A stretch of 64,000 bases of DNA from Rhodanobacteraceae bacterium (lineage in GTDB: Bacteria; Pseudomonadota; Gammaproteobacteria; Xanthomonadales; SZUA-5), in the NCBI GenBank assembly GCA_016717705.1, contig JADKFD010000014.1:55685-119684 (forward strand). Reading direction: 5' to 3'. The notes beneath the pieces are model-generated. The model was not told the DNA's origin. It was given only the letters and a program-made list of their open reading frames with translations, and made no database searches. Of the stretch, positions 8,768-16,081 are shown one piece after another (position 1 is the first letter of the stretch; each line of letters opens with the position of its first letter). Position numbers and translations under genes: made by a program.

Positions 8768-8953
8768 GTCGGATGCACTTTCTTCACACTTCGGATGATC
8801 GGTGGTGGAGGTCGACTGCCTGCGGAATCCAGAGGACGTGTCCCGACTGGACCGACTGGATGCCGCGCTGGCCGTGCCTGGCCGATGGCTGGCGATGGGG
8901 GGCTTGTTCGTGGCCGTGCGAGCCGGCCGCGCGGCCGGCAGACTTTGATGTGC

Positions 8954-10210
8954 TCAGCGGTCCGGATCGATGACGGTCTGCATCAGTGCAATCTCGCGCG
9001 ACGACGCATTCAGTGCGCGCGCGCGCTGCTCCCAATCGCGCACCGCCCCACGCACCTGCTCGACCACCGCGCCGACGGCCTTCCGCGGGAGGCGGTAGTA
9101 GTCGGCGGTGGCCAGCAGCAGCTGCGAATCGGGCGCCGTGTCGCGATCATCGATTGCGAGCACGTGGTGGTCCTTGTCGGGATTCGGATTGACATCGAAC
9201 GCCGGCGACAGTTGCCAGCCATCGCCGGTCCGCAGAAAGCCGTGGTTGCGCAGGTGGTCGTCGCGGTTGCCGGTCAGGATGTTGAAAAGGACGCGCCGGA
9301 ACAATTGCTCAAGGTCGGGCGCGATCTGCGTGGAGGTGCCGTGGGTCTCGATGACCTGCGCCAGATCGAGGTAGCTGCACCCCTCGCTTTCGCTGACGTC
9401 CAACTGGGTCATTGCCGACGAGTACATGCGGCGTGAGTTCGCCGTGCGGTCGAAACGCTGCACGGCGTAAGTGTGGCCGCGATCCGAGAGCTGCATCAGC
9501 CGTGCCTCGGGCATGTCGATGCCGGCGGCGCGCGCGAGCTGGTAGCTGAGGTACTCCCACAGTCCCACGTCGATGCGGTCTTCGGTGGACGGAAACTTGG
9601 CGAGCCATAGTCGACCGTCCAGGTCGCGGAAGCTGGCTTTCGGGCGGGCGCCGCCGAGCGAAGCGCCGGGCGCCACGATCTGCTTGATCCAGCGGACCTG
9701 CTCATCGGACAGATCGGCATCGCCGCGCTCCACATGTGCGGCGATTGCCTCGAGCCGGCGCAGTTCGGTGATCGGCGGGGCGCTCAGGTTGCGATCGTCC
9801 AGGTAGCGCGCGGACGCCGGATCCACCAGGCGCAGCGCGCCCATGCGCGACTCGTCGTGCACGCCCAGCAGATAATCCCAGGCGCGCAGGTTGCGCACTT
9901 TGCGCCCTTCTTCGCGCGCCTCGATGGCCTCCCGGCGATCCATCAGGCGCTTGCCCCAGCGATCGGGCGAGCAGTCCTGGAAGGCGCCCGACAGTGCGCT
10001 GGCGCCAGACCTCGCGTACAGCGGGCCGGCACCCAGATGGAGTTCGTGATCGAGCGGGAATGCAGCCACCGGAGCGGCGCCGGCGAGCCAGTCGGAGGCG
10101 TATTCGAAGCAGATGGTATCCCCGGTCCTGCTGGCCGACTTCGTCAGGCAACCGACCTGCGCCGCGCCACCGAGAGACGCGTCGTCGATCCGGATGTCCA
10201 GACCGCTCAC
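8954..10210 (-). CDS. hipA: HipA-family serine/threonine kinase toxin
   Basis: This 418-residue protein has the HipA layout: an N-terminal subdomain 1 (LHLGAGPLYARSGASALSGAFQDCSPDRWGKRL) and a kinase core. The glycine-rich loop GASLGGARPKA, the beta-strand Lys in LWLAKFPS, HTYAVQRFDR, and the catalytic/metal block NILTGNRDDHLRNHGFL followed by LSPAFDVNP are all present, so the enzyme looks active. HipA kinases phosphorylate tRNA synthetases or related targets and cause growth arrest. The gene overlaps hipB by four bases (ATGA), which is typical of a coupled antitoxin-toxin operon. Confidence 0.93.
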   Translation of the reverse strand: MSGLDIRIDDASLGGAAQVGCLTKSASRTGDTICFEYASDWLAGAAPVAAFPLDHELHLGAGPLYARSGASALSGAFQDCSPDRWGKRLMDRREAIEAREEGRKVRNLRAWDYLLGVHDESRMGALRLVDPASARYLDDRNLSAPPITELRRLEAIAAHVERGDADLSDEQVRWIKQIVAPGASLGGARPKASFRDLDGRLWLAKFPSTEDRIDVGLWEYLSYQLARAAGIDMPEARLMQLSDRGHTYAVQRFDRTANSRRMYSSAMTQLDVSESEGCSYLDLAQVIETHGTSTQIAPDLEQLFRRVLFNILTGNRDDHLRNHGFLRTGDGWQLSPAFDVNPNPDKDHHVLAIDDRDTAPDSQLLLATADYYRLPRKAVGAVVEQVRGAVRDWEQRARALNASSREIALMQTVIDPDR

Positions 10211-10524
10211 GGAACGGGCGTCCGCGGACGGGCGTTGGTCCGCCGCAACGCATTGTCCTGCAGCTCTCGGCCGAGGGTGTCCTGCGCGGCGATCAGATCG
10301 ATATCGCCCGCCAGTCCGAGCGCGGTCAGGACTCGCAGCACGGTCGCCAGACTGGTCGACGGCTCGCCGTTCTCCAGCTTGGCCAAGGTCGGGATGCTGA
10401 CACCCACCCGCTCCGCCATGACCTGCTGTGTCATCGAGCGGCGCATCCGGGCGGCACGCAGGCGCTGTCCCAGCGCCTCGATCTGGCGCCGCACGCGGGG
10501 ATGGGTTGGCGGAGTTCGCTTCAT
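10207..10524 (-). CDS. hipB: HipB-like antitoxin, XRE-family helix-turn-helix protein
   Basis: The protein has about 105 residues if started at ATG 10524 (MKRTPPTHPRVRRQ); an upstream in-frame ATG would run through the AT-rich operator and is less likely. The helix-turn-helix spans about residues 25-80 (MTQQVMAERVGVSIPTLAKLENGEPSTSLATVLRVLTALGL). It should bind and neutralise HipA and repress the pair through the palindrome just upstream. The long basic C-terminal tail (LRRTNARPRTPVP) may insert into HipA. Confidence 0.9.
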   Translation of the reverse strand: MKRTPPTHPRVRRQIEALGQRLRAARMRRSMTQQVMAERVGVSIPTLAKLENGEPSTSLATVLRVLTALGLAGDIDLIAAQDTLGRELQDNALRRTNARPRTPVP

Positions 10525-10532
10525 ACGAAATA

Positions 10533-10563
10533 AAATTGCATTTCCAATTCGGAAAAGCAATTT
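10533..10563. promoter_or_regulatory. Probable HipB operator (AT-rich palindrome)
   Basis: A 13-base inverted repeat, AAATTGCATTTCC and GGAAAAGCAATTT (one mismatch), is separated by AATTC. It lies 9-39 bases upstream of the hipB start. It is a striking AT-rich island in high-G+C DNA and is placed where an autorepressor would bind. Confidence 0.65.
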
Positions 10564-10689
10564 AATTTTGTACGCATTTGACATCGGCTCCTGCAGGCGG
10601 CGACGCATTGTCGATGCGCGCCGTCCGTTGAAATCGGATCGGCACGCAGGGGCGACCCGACTCGACGCCGCATCAACCGTGCCCGGTCC

Positions 10690-10923
10690 TCAACCGCTCT
10701 GGAGGACTTTCCCGCTCGCGTCGGTGACGCAGCGAAAGCGCCGCTTGCCGTGGTAGAAGCTCAGGCGGTACAGCCCCGCATCCGTGCCGACGCCGCGTTC
10801 GCTCAGCGTGCGCACGCGACCCGCGCGCATCAGCGTCTGAAACTCCGCCGACGTCAGTCCCAGCGCCCGCGCAACGAGGTGCGCGTCCACTTCGATCATC
10901 GGGTGCTTGGCGGATTCGGGCAT
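10690..10923 (-). CDS. Conserved small protein (DUF6522-like)
   Basis: This 77-residue soluble protein (MIEVDAHLVARALGLTSAEFQTLMRAG to SFYHGKRRFRCVTD) reads like a short helix-turn-helix-shaped N-terminal half followed by two or three beta strands. I believe it belongs to the DUF6522 group, often found next to DUF2249 and nitrogen-oxide genes, but this is recalled rather than proven. It lies eight bases after the DUF2249 gene on the same strand, so the two form an operon. The function is unknown. Confidence 0.7.
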   Translation of the reverse strand: MPESAKHPMIEVDAHLVARALGLTSAEFQTLMRAGRVRTLSERGVGTDAGLYRLSFYHGKRRFRCVTDASGKVLQSG

Positions 10924-10931
10924 GGCCGGCC

Positions 10932-11195
10932 TCAGGCTTTGGCGATCACCACGAAATCGATCACGATCGCGCCCGGCTCCCGTTGCACGTAGTGGATCTC
11001 GATGCGCTCGCCGAAGCGCGCGCGAAGCTGATCGAGCAGCGGCAACGGATCATGGTCGTTGACGAAGCGCATTGCTTCGCCCGGCTCCAGCGCACCCAGA
11101 GCGCCGAAAATGGCCGAGTGGCGAAAGCGCCGCGCAATCCCGCGCGCGTCGAAGGGGTAGTGCGTCCAGGTCGGGGCGTCGGTGGGTGATGTCAT
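10932..11195 (-). CDS. DUF2249-domain protein
   Basis: The protein has 87 residues from ATG 11195 (MTSPTDAPTWTHYPFDARGIARRFRH). The core FVNDHDPLPLLDQLRARFGE followed by IEIHYVQREPGAIVIDFVV is the DUF2249 signature, a TusA-like fold. DUF2249 genes are commonly found with hemerythrins, nitric oxide reductases and FNR/DNR control, and an FNR-like site lies 60 bases upstream. The molecular function is not established. A longer frame begins upstream but would run through that site. Confidence 0.82.
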   Translation of the reverse strand: MTSPTDAPTWTHYPFDARGIARRFRHSAIFGALGALEPGEAMRFVNDHDPLPLLDQLRARFGERIEIHYVQREPGAIVIDFVVIAKA

Positions 11196-11254
11196 GGTGA
11201 CTTCCGTGGCTGCTCGATGCCACGCAGTTTCCGCCCGCCGCGCGAGCCCGTGCA

Positions 11255-11268
11255 TTGACGTGGATCAG
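11255..11268. promoter_or_regulatory. FNR-like site upstream of the DUF2249 gene
   Basis: TTGACGTGGATCAG has two departures from TTGAT-N4-ATCAA. It is centred about 66 bases upstream of the DUF2249 start, a plausible activating position. Confidence 0.4.
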
Positions 11269-11350
11269 GCGCAAGCGGAATGCGAACAGGTCGCGTTCGC
11301 CGTCCGCCTGCGGCGACGCATCGCCGGAAAGCCGCGCGGCGCATCGTTCC

Positions 11351-13459
11351 TCAAGGGCGGCGGGTGGTTGCCTCGAACCCGTCGTCGAAAATCGCGCCGG
11401 CATCCGACCACACGGGTAGCTCGCTGCTCACGCTGATGCCCTGGACGTCGTCGCGCAACGGCGTCGTCGCGGCGCCGATGCTCAGGCTGCCGCCGCTGGA
11501 CGTCATGCCCTTGATCAGCGTCAGGCTGGCGTTGCCTCGGGTCGGGTGGCTCAGCGCCAGCGTCCAGCTGGCGCCGTTGTCGGTCAGGGTTGCGCTGAGG
11601 CTCGCTTCGCCCGCGTCGTAGCCGGTGACGACATTCAGGAAGTAGCTCTCGCTGCTGCCGATCGAATCCAGTTCCAGCCGGAACTGCCCGGCCTGCTCGT
11701 CGCCGGGCAGGTCTTCGTCGACGACGCGGAAGCCGGGCGCGGCCGGCAACAGCGTGATCAGCTCGGCGGTCTGTGTGCCAACGGTTGCCGACAGGCGGTT
11801 GCCGCTGGCGACGGGGAGCGTCTCGAAGTGCATCACGAACGTCCGCCGCACCTGGTCGGCGCTCACATGCGGGCCGCTCAGCAGCCAACCACCGCCGTTG
11901 TACCAGGGCAACAGCGAATCGGCCGAGCCGCGCATGCGGTCGAGGATCACCAGTGCCTGCAGCGGCCGGATGAACACGAACTCGCGACCGGCCTTGTCGG
12001 CATACGGCCAGTCGACACGGCTGTCGGGCATGTTGCGATAGGCGTCGGAATAGTCGACGGCGACGAAGCTGAACTGCGGCTCGTGCTGCAAGCGGGTCAC
12101 GTTCGGCAGTCCGCGCGGATTCTCGAAACGCGGCTGGCCGGGCGCGATCACGATCGGCCCGCTGCCGACCCAACGGCCGGTATTCCAGGCTTCGAACAGC
12201 AGCGTGTTGTGCGCCAGCGGATGCTCGGTATCGACACTGCCGCTGCCCATGAAGCCGCGCAGCTGGTCGGAATAGCCGGCGCTCTCGCGACTCAGCCAGC
12301 GGCCCTTGCGCCAGATCTGGAAACTGCCGGCGTCGTAGTGCCGGTGTTCGATGTGCCCGGGCGTGTTCAGTTGCAGGTGCACCTGCATGGCGTTGGCGTC
12401 ATGGCTGCTGCGACTGTCGAGCACGCCCGCTCCGGGCGCAAAGTAGTCGAGCGGCAACTCGTTGTAATCGCTGACATTGCCAATACCACCGAGGGCGTCC
12501 AGCAGCCAGCGCCGGCCGGCATTGGTCTGCGTCAGCCAGGCGCGCGCATGGCGCGCGTTGCCGCCGGCCGGCAGGCGCGCGCCCATGAAGCGGGCAAAAT
12601 CGCCCAGGTATTCGCGCGTGTTGATGACACCGCCGTTGTGGAAGTTCTCGTCGTCGTTGAACGGAAACACCAGTGCGCCGCCGGCATAACTGCCGCTGAT
12701 CGTGGTCGGCCCCGGCGTGGTGCCGTACAGCATCGCGTAGATGGCTTCGCGGAAATACGGGGTTTGCGCATAGGCGTCGAAGCCGTAGTCCGCGGCGCTG
12801 GCGAAGGGAATCAGCGGATAGCTCAGGGAAACCACGCCGTAATCGGCGCCTTCGGGAAACACGCCGCCGCGGCCGAAATCCTGATACCAGGCGGCGAACC
12901 AGTTGCCAAAGCGGGTATCGAGGGCATGGTCGATGTACTCCTGCGCGCGTGGGTTCTCGCCAAAGCTGGCGATGCCCCACATCAGCGTGTTGCGCGTGCG
13001 GCCCCACCAGTAATTGTTGGCTTCGGCGCCGTGGTTGGCGAAGTCGTCGGCGATCTCGGTGTCCATGTAGCCGTTCCAGCGCGCCACCAGCGTGGCGATC
13101 TGCGCGGGCGTCAGGCGCTGGTGGCACCAGTCGTAGATCGCCAGCAGTTCCTCGCCCTGCTGGCGCAAGGCGTCGCGGAAACTGCCCTGGTTTTCGACCA
13201 GCCAGCCGTTGAGGTGCGCGACCGCGGCGTCGCAATCGGCGTTGCTGGCGGTCAGTAGGCCACGCAGCGCGCGCTCGAACTGGATATCGCCGCCGGCCGG
13301 CGTGAACGGTGTCGCGACGAAATACGCCTGCGCCTGCGCCAGGCGCGTCGCGTTGCCGAACCAAAGGCGCGGATGCCCGGAAGGAATCTGCAGATTGGCC
13401 GCCGATGCCGCACTGGCGATGAGCAGGCCGAGAATCGCCAACAACCGGGGCATAGACAT
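11351..13459 (-). CDS. Secreted heparinase II/III-like polysaccharide lyase
   Basis: The product is 702 residues from ATG 13459 (MSMPRLLAILGLLIASAASA, a signal peptide), with AAGGG just upstream. The N-terminal two thirds is alpha-helical and resembles alginate/heparin lyases (GHPRLWFGNATRLAQAQ, ARWNGYMDTEIADDF, NNYWWGRTRNTLMWGIASFGE). The C-terminal part has the beta-sandwich motif block of heparinase II/III proteins (GHIEHRHYDAGSFQIWRKGR, then HPLAHNTLLFE), including the HxxD pair. It should eliminate uronic-acid-containing polysaccharides outside the cytoplasm; the exact substrate cannot be read off. It ends AIFDDGFEATTRRP, one of several GFE-type tails in this window. The gene stands alone on its strand. 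Confidence 0.8.
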   Translation of the reverse strand: MSMPRLLAILGLLIASAASAANLQIPSGHPRLWFGNATRLAQAQAYFVATPFTPAGGDIQFERALRGLLTASNADCDAAVAHLNGWLVENQGSFRDALRQQGEELLAIYDWCHQRLTPAQIATLVARWNGYMDTEIADDFANHGAEANNYWWGRTRNTLMWGIASFGENPRAQEYIDHALDTRFGNWFAAWYQDFGRGGVFPEGADYGVVSLSYPLIPFASAADYGFDAYAQTPYFREAIYAMLYGTTPGPTTISGSYAGGALVFPFNDDENFHNGGVINTREYLGDFARFMGARLPAGGNARHARAWLTQTNAGRRWLLDALGGIGNVSDYNELPLDYFAPGAGVLDSRSSHDANAMQVHLQLNTPGHIEHRHYDAGSFQIWRKGRWLSRESAGYSDQLRGFMGSGSVDTEHPLAHNTLLFEAWNTGRWVGSGPIVIAPGQPRFENPRGLPNVTRLQHEPQFSFVAVDYSDAYRNMPDSRVDWPYADKAGREFVFIRPLQALVILDRMRGSADSLLPWYNGGGWLLSGPHVSADQVRRTFVMHFETLPVASGNRLSATVGTQTAELITLLPAAPGFRVVDEDLPGDEQAGQFRLELDSIGSSESYFLNVVTGYDAGEASLSATLTDNGASWTLALSHPTRGNASLTLIKGMTSSGGSLSIGAATTPLRDDVQGISVSSELPVWSDAGAIFDDGFEATTRRP

Positions 13460-13499
13460 CGATGGAGCCCTTGTGAAGTGCGCGTGAAAGTGTAACGCG

Positions 13500-13832
13500 A
13501 TGTACACGACGCCGCGCGGGGGCTTGATGCGGGTCAGGGAACCGCGGGCGCTTCGGGTCGATGCTGCGCCAATGGTCGAGACCATCGAAGGCTGGCAGTG
13601 CATCGGATGCGGCAGGGTCGACGCGCCGCGGCCGTGCATTGGCGTCTGCCAGGACAAGCGGGTCGAGCTGGTGCGCGCCGAGGACTATGCCGAAATGGCC
13701 TGGCGCGTCGAGCAGTTGCAGGAAGCGCTGGCGCTGATCGCCCGCACCACGCCGAAACCGGGCCAGCTGGAAGCCTCATGGCTCGCCCTGCAGGCGCGCG
13801 CGCGGGCGCTGCTGGAGTCGCAATCGGGCTGA
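13500..13832 (+). CDS. Small conserved protein with a four-cysteine zinc-binding-like motif
   Basis: The protein has up to 110 residues. The core is WQCIGCGRVDAPRPCIGVCQ, a CxxC...CxxxC arrangement that probably binds zinc or an Fe-S cluster, followed by a helical segment (AEDYAEMAWRVEQLQEALALIAR). The start is uncertain: ATG 13500, 13530 (preceded by GGGGG) or 13572 (MVETIEGW) all fit. It is divergent from the heparinase gene, with 40 bases between starts if 13500 is used. I recognise it only as a conserved proteobacterial hypothetical. Confidence 0.6.
   Translation: MYTTPRGGLMRVREPRALRVDAAPMVETIEGWQCIGCGRVDAPRPCIGVCQDKRVELVRAEDYAEMAWRVEQLQEALALIARTTPKPGQLEASWLALQARARALLESQSG
13524..13537. 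promoter_or_regulatory. Possible FNR-like site between heparinase and zinc-motif genes
   Basis: TTGATGCGGGTCAG has one departure from TTGA-N6-TCAA and lies 65-78 bases upstream of the heparinase start. It overlaps one of the possible starts of the opposite gene, so the assignment is weak. Confidence 0.3.
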
Positions 13833-13851
13833 CCCGGGACCTGTCGGCGGC

Positions 13852-15777
13852 TCAGCGCGCAGCGTCGGCCACATCAGGCGCAAGCAACGCGCGCATTTCG
13901 GACAGTTGCTGGCGCATGGCGGCGAGATCGGCTGTCTGCCCGGCACGGGCGCGCTCGAGCGCTGCCAAACGCTCGCGCAGCGCGGCGTTTTCCGCTTCCA
14001 GCTTGGCGTTCAGTCCCTGGATCGCCGCCAGCGCCACGCCGTCGGCGTCCACCGTGGCGATCTGCTTTTCACTGTGACCGAGGCCAAAGGCGGCATGGAA
14101 ATCCTCTGCCATCGGGCCGACATGCTCGCCCTCGCCGGAGCCGATGTAGCTCCAACGGCTGATGCCAAGCGCCAGCACGCGCTCCAGCACATCGGCGGGA
14201 TCGATCGCGGCGAAACCCTCCTTGAAGGTGCGCGAGGAGGCGTTGGTCCAGGCGCCGCCGTGCGACAGCGTGGCGGTGCCGCCAACGTCGCCGTTCACCT
14301 GCAAGCGGTTACTGCCGGCGGTCAGGCTGGGCAGGTTGAGGATCAGGCTGCCGCTGCCGTCGCTCACGAACATTGCCACACTGCGGCCGTTGCGCGTGAC
14401 CAGACGGAGATCGGTATCGGCGTCGCCGCCGCTGCTGGCCGAGCGCGCCCCGATCACGAAGTCGTCGAAGCCCGGATCCACCAGCGTGTTGCGATTGAAC
14501 ATCGCACCGCCGTCGGCGCGGACCAGGAACTGGTTGGCGCCGCTGGAGACGAAATCGGCGTCCTGCGTGTCGGACCAAATGAAGGTTCCCTGATCGCCAA
14601 GAAAGCCGGGGTAGGTGAGCCCGCTGCACGCACTGCCGACCCCGGGATCAAGGCCCGGTCTCACCTTCGCACGATTACCGCTTGCCCACGAAACTGCACC
14701 GCCCGCGCAATTGGCGAAGCCGCCCGTGACGATGCCCTCAAATCCACTTGCAGCGTTGCTGCCTCCGCCGCCGACGAAACTGAAGGTGCCACTTGCGGAA
14801 TTCGTGTCGCCACCTGCAACCACGCTTCCCTCCCCGCTCGCAACATTCGTGCGCCCTCCTGCGATCGTGCTGTTGACACCGCTCGCAAGATTTCCGCTTC
14901 CGCCCCCTACGGCAGTCTCGTCTGAACTTGCTCGATTGTTGCGCCCCCCAGCAACTGTGCTGTGGGCGCCGCTCGAGACGTTCGACTTGCCGCCGGCGAT
15001 GGCGCCGCCAATTCCGCTTGCGACATTCAGCGCGCCACCGGCGACGGTTGCATACGCGGCATCGATTGTGGCTCCCGCGGAGTCGCCGGCAACATTTGCG
15101 TAGCCGCCGGCCACTGTGCCGAAGTGATCGCTCACCCGGTTCGGCGCTTCATCAGCGAGATCCGGATCACTGTTTCCTGCGGGCAACCCACCTCCGGCAA
15201 TCGTCGCCCCGCGCACGCCGGCCGTCACGCTGTTGGTGCTCGATCCAGCGATCACATTCGCGGTGTTCGGGCTACCGCCGAACAGTTCCGTGCTCGGCTC
15301 AATGCGCAAGCTCTGCACGTTGCGCGTGCGCAGCACCAGCGGCTGCGCGTCGGTGGTGCCGAGGAAGTTCGTCGCCGGGTTGCTGCCGGCGTCGCCGGTG
15401 ACGCTCCAGCAGGCGCCGATCAGCGGCGCGGCGAGCGCCTTGCTGCGGCCGGGGATGCCGGCCCAGGCGCTGGCGCCGGCATCGCGCACGGCCACTTCCA
15501 GCCAGGCCTCGCGGTCGCTGGCCAGCGGCGCGTCGAAGCGCAGCTCGAAACGGCCGTCCTTGACTTCGACGCCGGGGAACTCGATCGGCGCCAGCAGCGT
15601 CTGCGGCGACTTTTCGTCGCCAAAGGCGGCGATGCGCAGGTCGTAGCGGCCGTTCGCAGGGACGCCGCCATCGTCGAGCTGGCCCTGGTAAACGAATTCG
15701 CCGGCGTGCGCGGCCGGAACGAGGGCCGTCAGCAGTGCGCACGTGAGCAGGTGCGGGCGGAGGGGATGGTGCGACAT
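13852..15777 (-). CDS. Fibre-like secreted protein B (longest repeat region)
   Basis: This intact 641-residue member of the fibre family starts MSHHPLRPHLLTCALLTALV, then PAAHAGEFVYQGQLDDGGVP. It has the shared N-terminal domain (to about residue 125), then GRASIAGGG-type and YadA-head-like repeats, a GTFIWSDTQDADFVSSGANQ segment, a beta region (DFVIGARSASSGGDADTDLR), and a C-terminal S74-type domain (TNASSRTFKEGFAAIDPADV to HVGPMAEDFHAAFG). A final coiled coil follows (LNAKLEAENAALRERLAALE). The end lacks the GFE tail, which instead sits on the small protein encoded just upstream. The last 230 residues are almost identical to fibre C, pointing to recent duplication or gene conversion. Confidence 0.85.
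   Translation of the reverse strand: MSHHPLRPHLLTCALLTALVPAAHAGEFVYQGQLDDGGVPANGRYDLRIAAFGDEKSPQTLLAPIEFPGVEVKDGRFELRFDAPLASDREAWLEVAVRDAGASAWAGIPGRSKALAAPLIGACWSVTGDAGSNPATNFLGTTDAQPLVLRTRNVQSLRIEPSTELFGGSPNTANVIAGSSTNSVTAGVRGATIAGGGLPAGNSDPDLADEAPNRVSDHFGTVAGGYANVAGDSAGATIDAAYATVAGGALNVASGIGGAIAGGKSNVSSGAHSTVAGGRNNRASSDETAVGGGSGNLASGVNSTIAGGRTNVASGEGSVVAGGDTNSASGTFSFVGGGGSNAASGFEGIVTGGFANCAGGAVSWASGNRAKVRPGLDPGVGSACSGLTYPGFLGDQGTFIWSDTQDADFVSSGANQFLVRADGGAMFNRNTLVDPGFDDFVIGARSASSGGDADTDLRLVTRNGRSVAMFVSDGSGSLILNLPSLTAGSNRLQVNGDVGGTATLSHGGAWTNASSRTFKEGFAAIDPADVLERVLALGISRWSYIGSGEGEHVGPMAEDFHAAFGLGHSEKQIATVDADGVALAAIQGLNAKLEAENAALRERLAALERARAGQTADLAAMRQQLSEMRALLAPDVADAAR
14690..15125 (-). repeat. 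Coding repeats: YadA-head-like units of 15 residues in fibre B
   Basis: About nine consecutive units of the form S-x-V-A-G-G-x-x-N-x-A-S-G-x-x (for example STIAGGRTNVASGEG, SVVAGGDTNSASGTF, SFVGGGGSNAASGFE) have a period of 45 bases. They end in a Cys-containing cap (NCAGGAVSWAS). The paralogues carry fewer units, so unit number varies between copies. Confidence 0.75.
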
Positions 15778-15804
15778 GCGAAGTGCTCCTGCGGTTGACT
15801 GGAC

Positions 15805-16080
15805 TCAAGGACCCTCGAAACCATTGCGGAACAGGATGGTATCGAGCGGATCGCAACTGGCAAGGACGGACTTGAGGCCGAAGCGGCCGTCCGCCGAGGT
15901 CGGTTGCGCGGTCACGCGGGCCTGGCCGGACAGCGCGAAGCGGCCGTCGGCGCTGGCGGCGACGGGCTTGAGTTCCCCCTGCACGCTGAAGCGCGGGGCG
16001 TCGCCGCTGGCAGCTTGCGCCAGCAGGGGCAGCGCCAGCAGCAGCGCGAGGGCAAAGCGCGGTGGGCGGATCTTGCGCAT
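15805..16080 (-). CDS. Small secreted protein with GFE C-terminus (intact copy)
   Basis: This 91-residue protein starts at ATG 16080, immediately after the stop of fibre C. It has a signal peptide (MRKIRPPRFALALLLALPLL), a short mature part with repeated ASADGRFALSG and TSADGRFGLKS units, one Cys, and the ending CDPLDTILFRNGFEGP. The gene sits between fibre C and fibre B (27 bases from fibre B), and a frameshifted copy precedes fibre A. The function is unknown. A partner or export/anchoring companion of the fibres is an inference from this repeated pairing. Confidence 0.8.
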   Translation of the reverse strand: MRKIRPPRFALALLLALPLLAQAASGDAPRFSVQGELKPVAASADGRFALSGQARVTAQPTSADGRFGLKSVLASCDPLDTILFRNGFEGP

Positions 16081-16081
16081 G

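Noticed and set aside
11546..13258. A 570-codon frame antisense to the heparinase-like gene
   Set aside because: Low-complexity shadow frame; the opposite strand has a signal peptide and lyase motifs.
14690..15125. Regular 45-base repeats considered as a CRISPR array
   Set aside because: The repeats are in frame, degenerate at the DNA level, and encode Gly-rich YadA-like units; there are no constant repeats with unique spacers and no cas genes.
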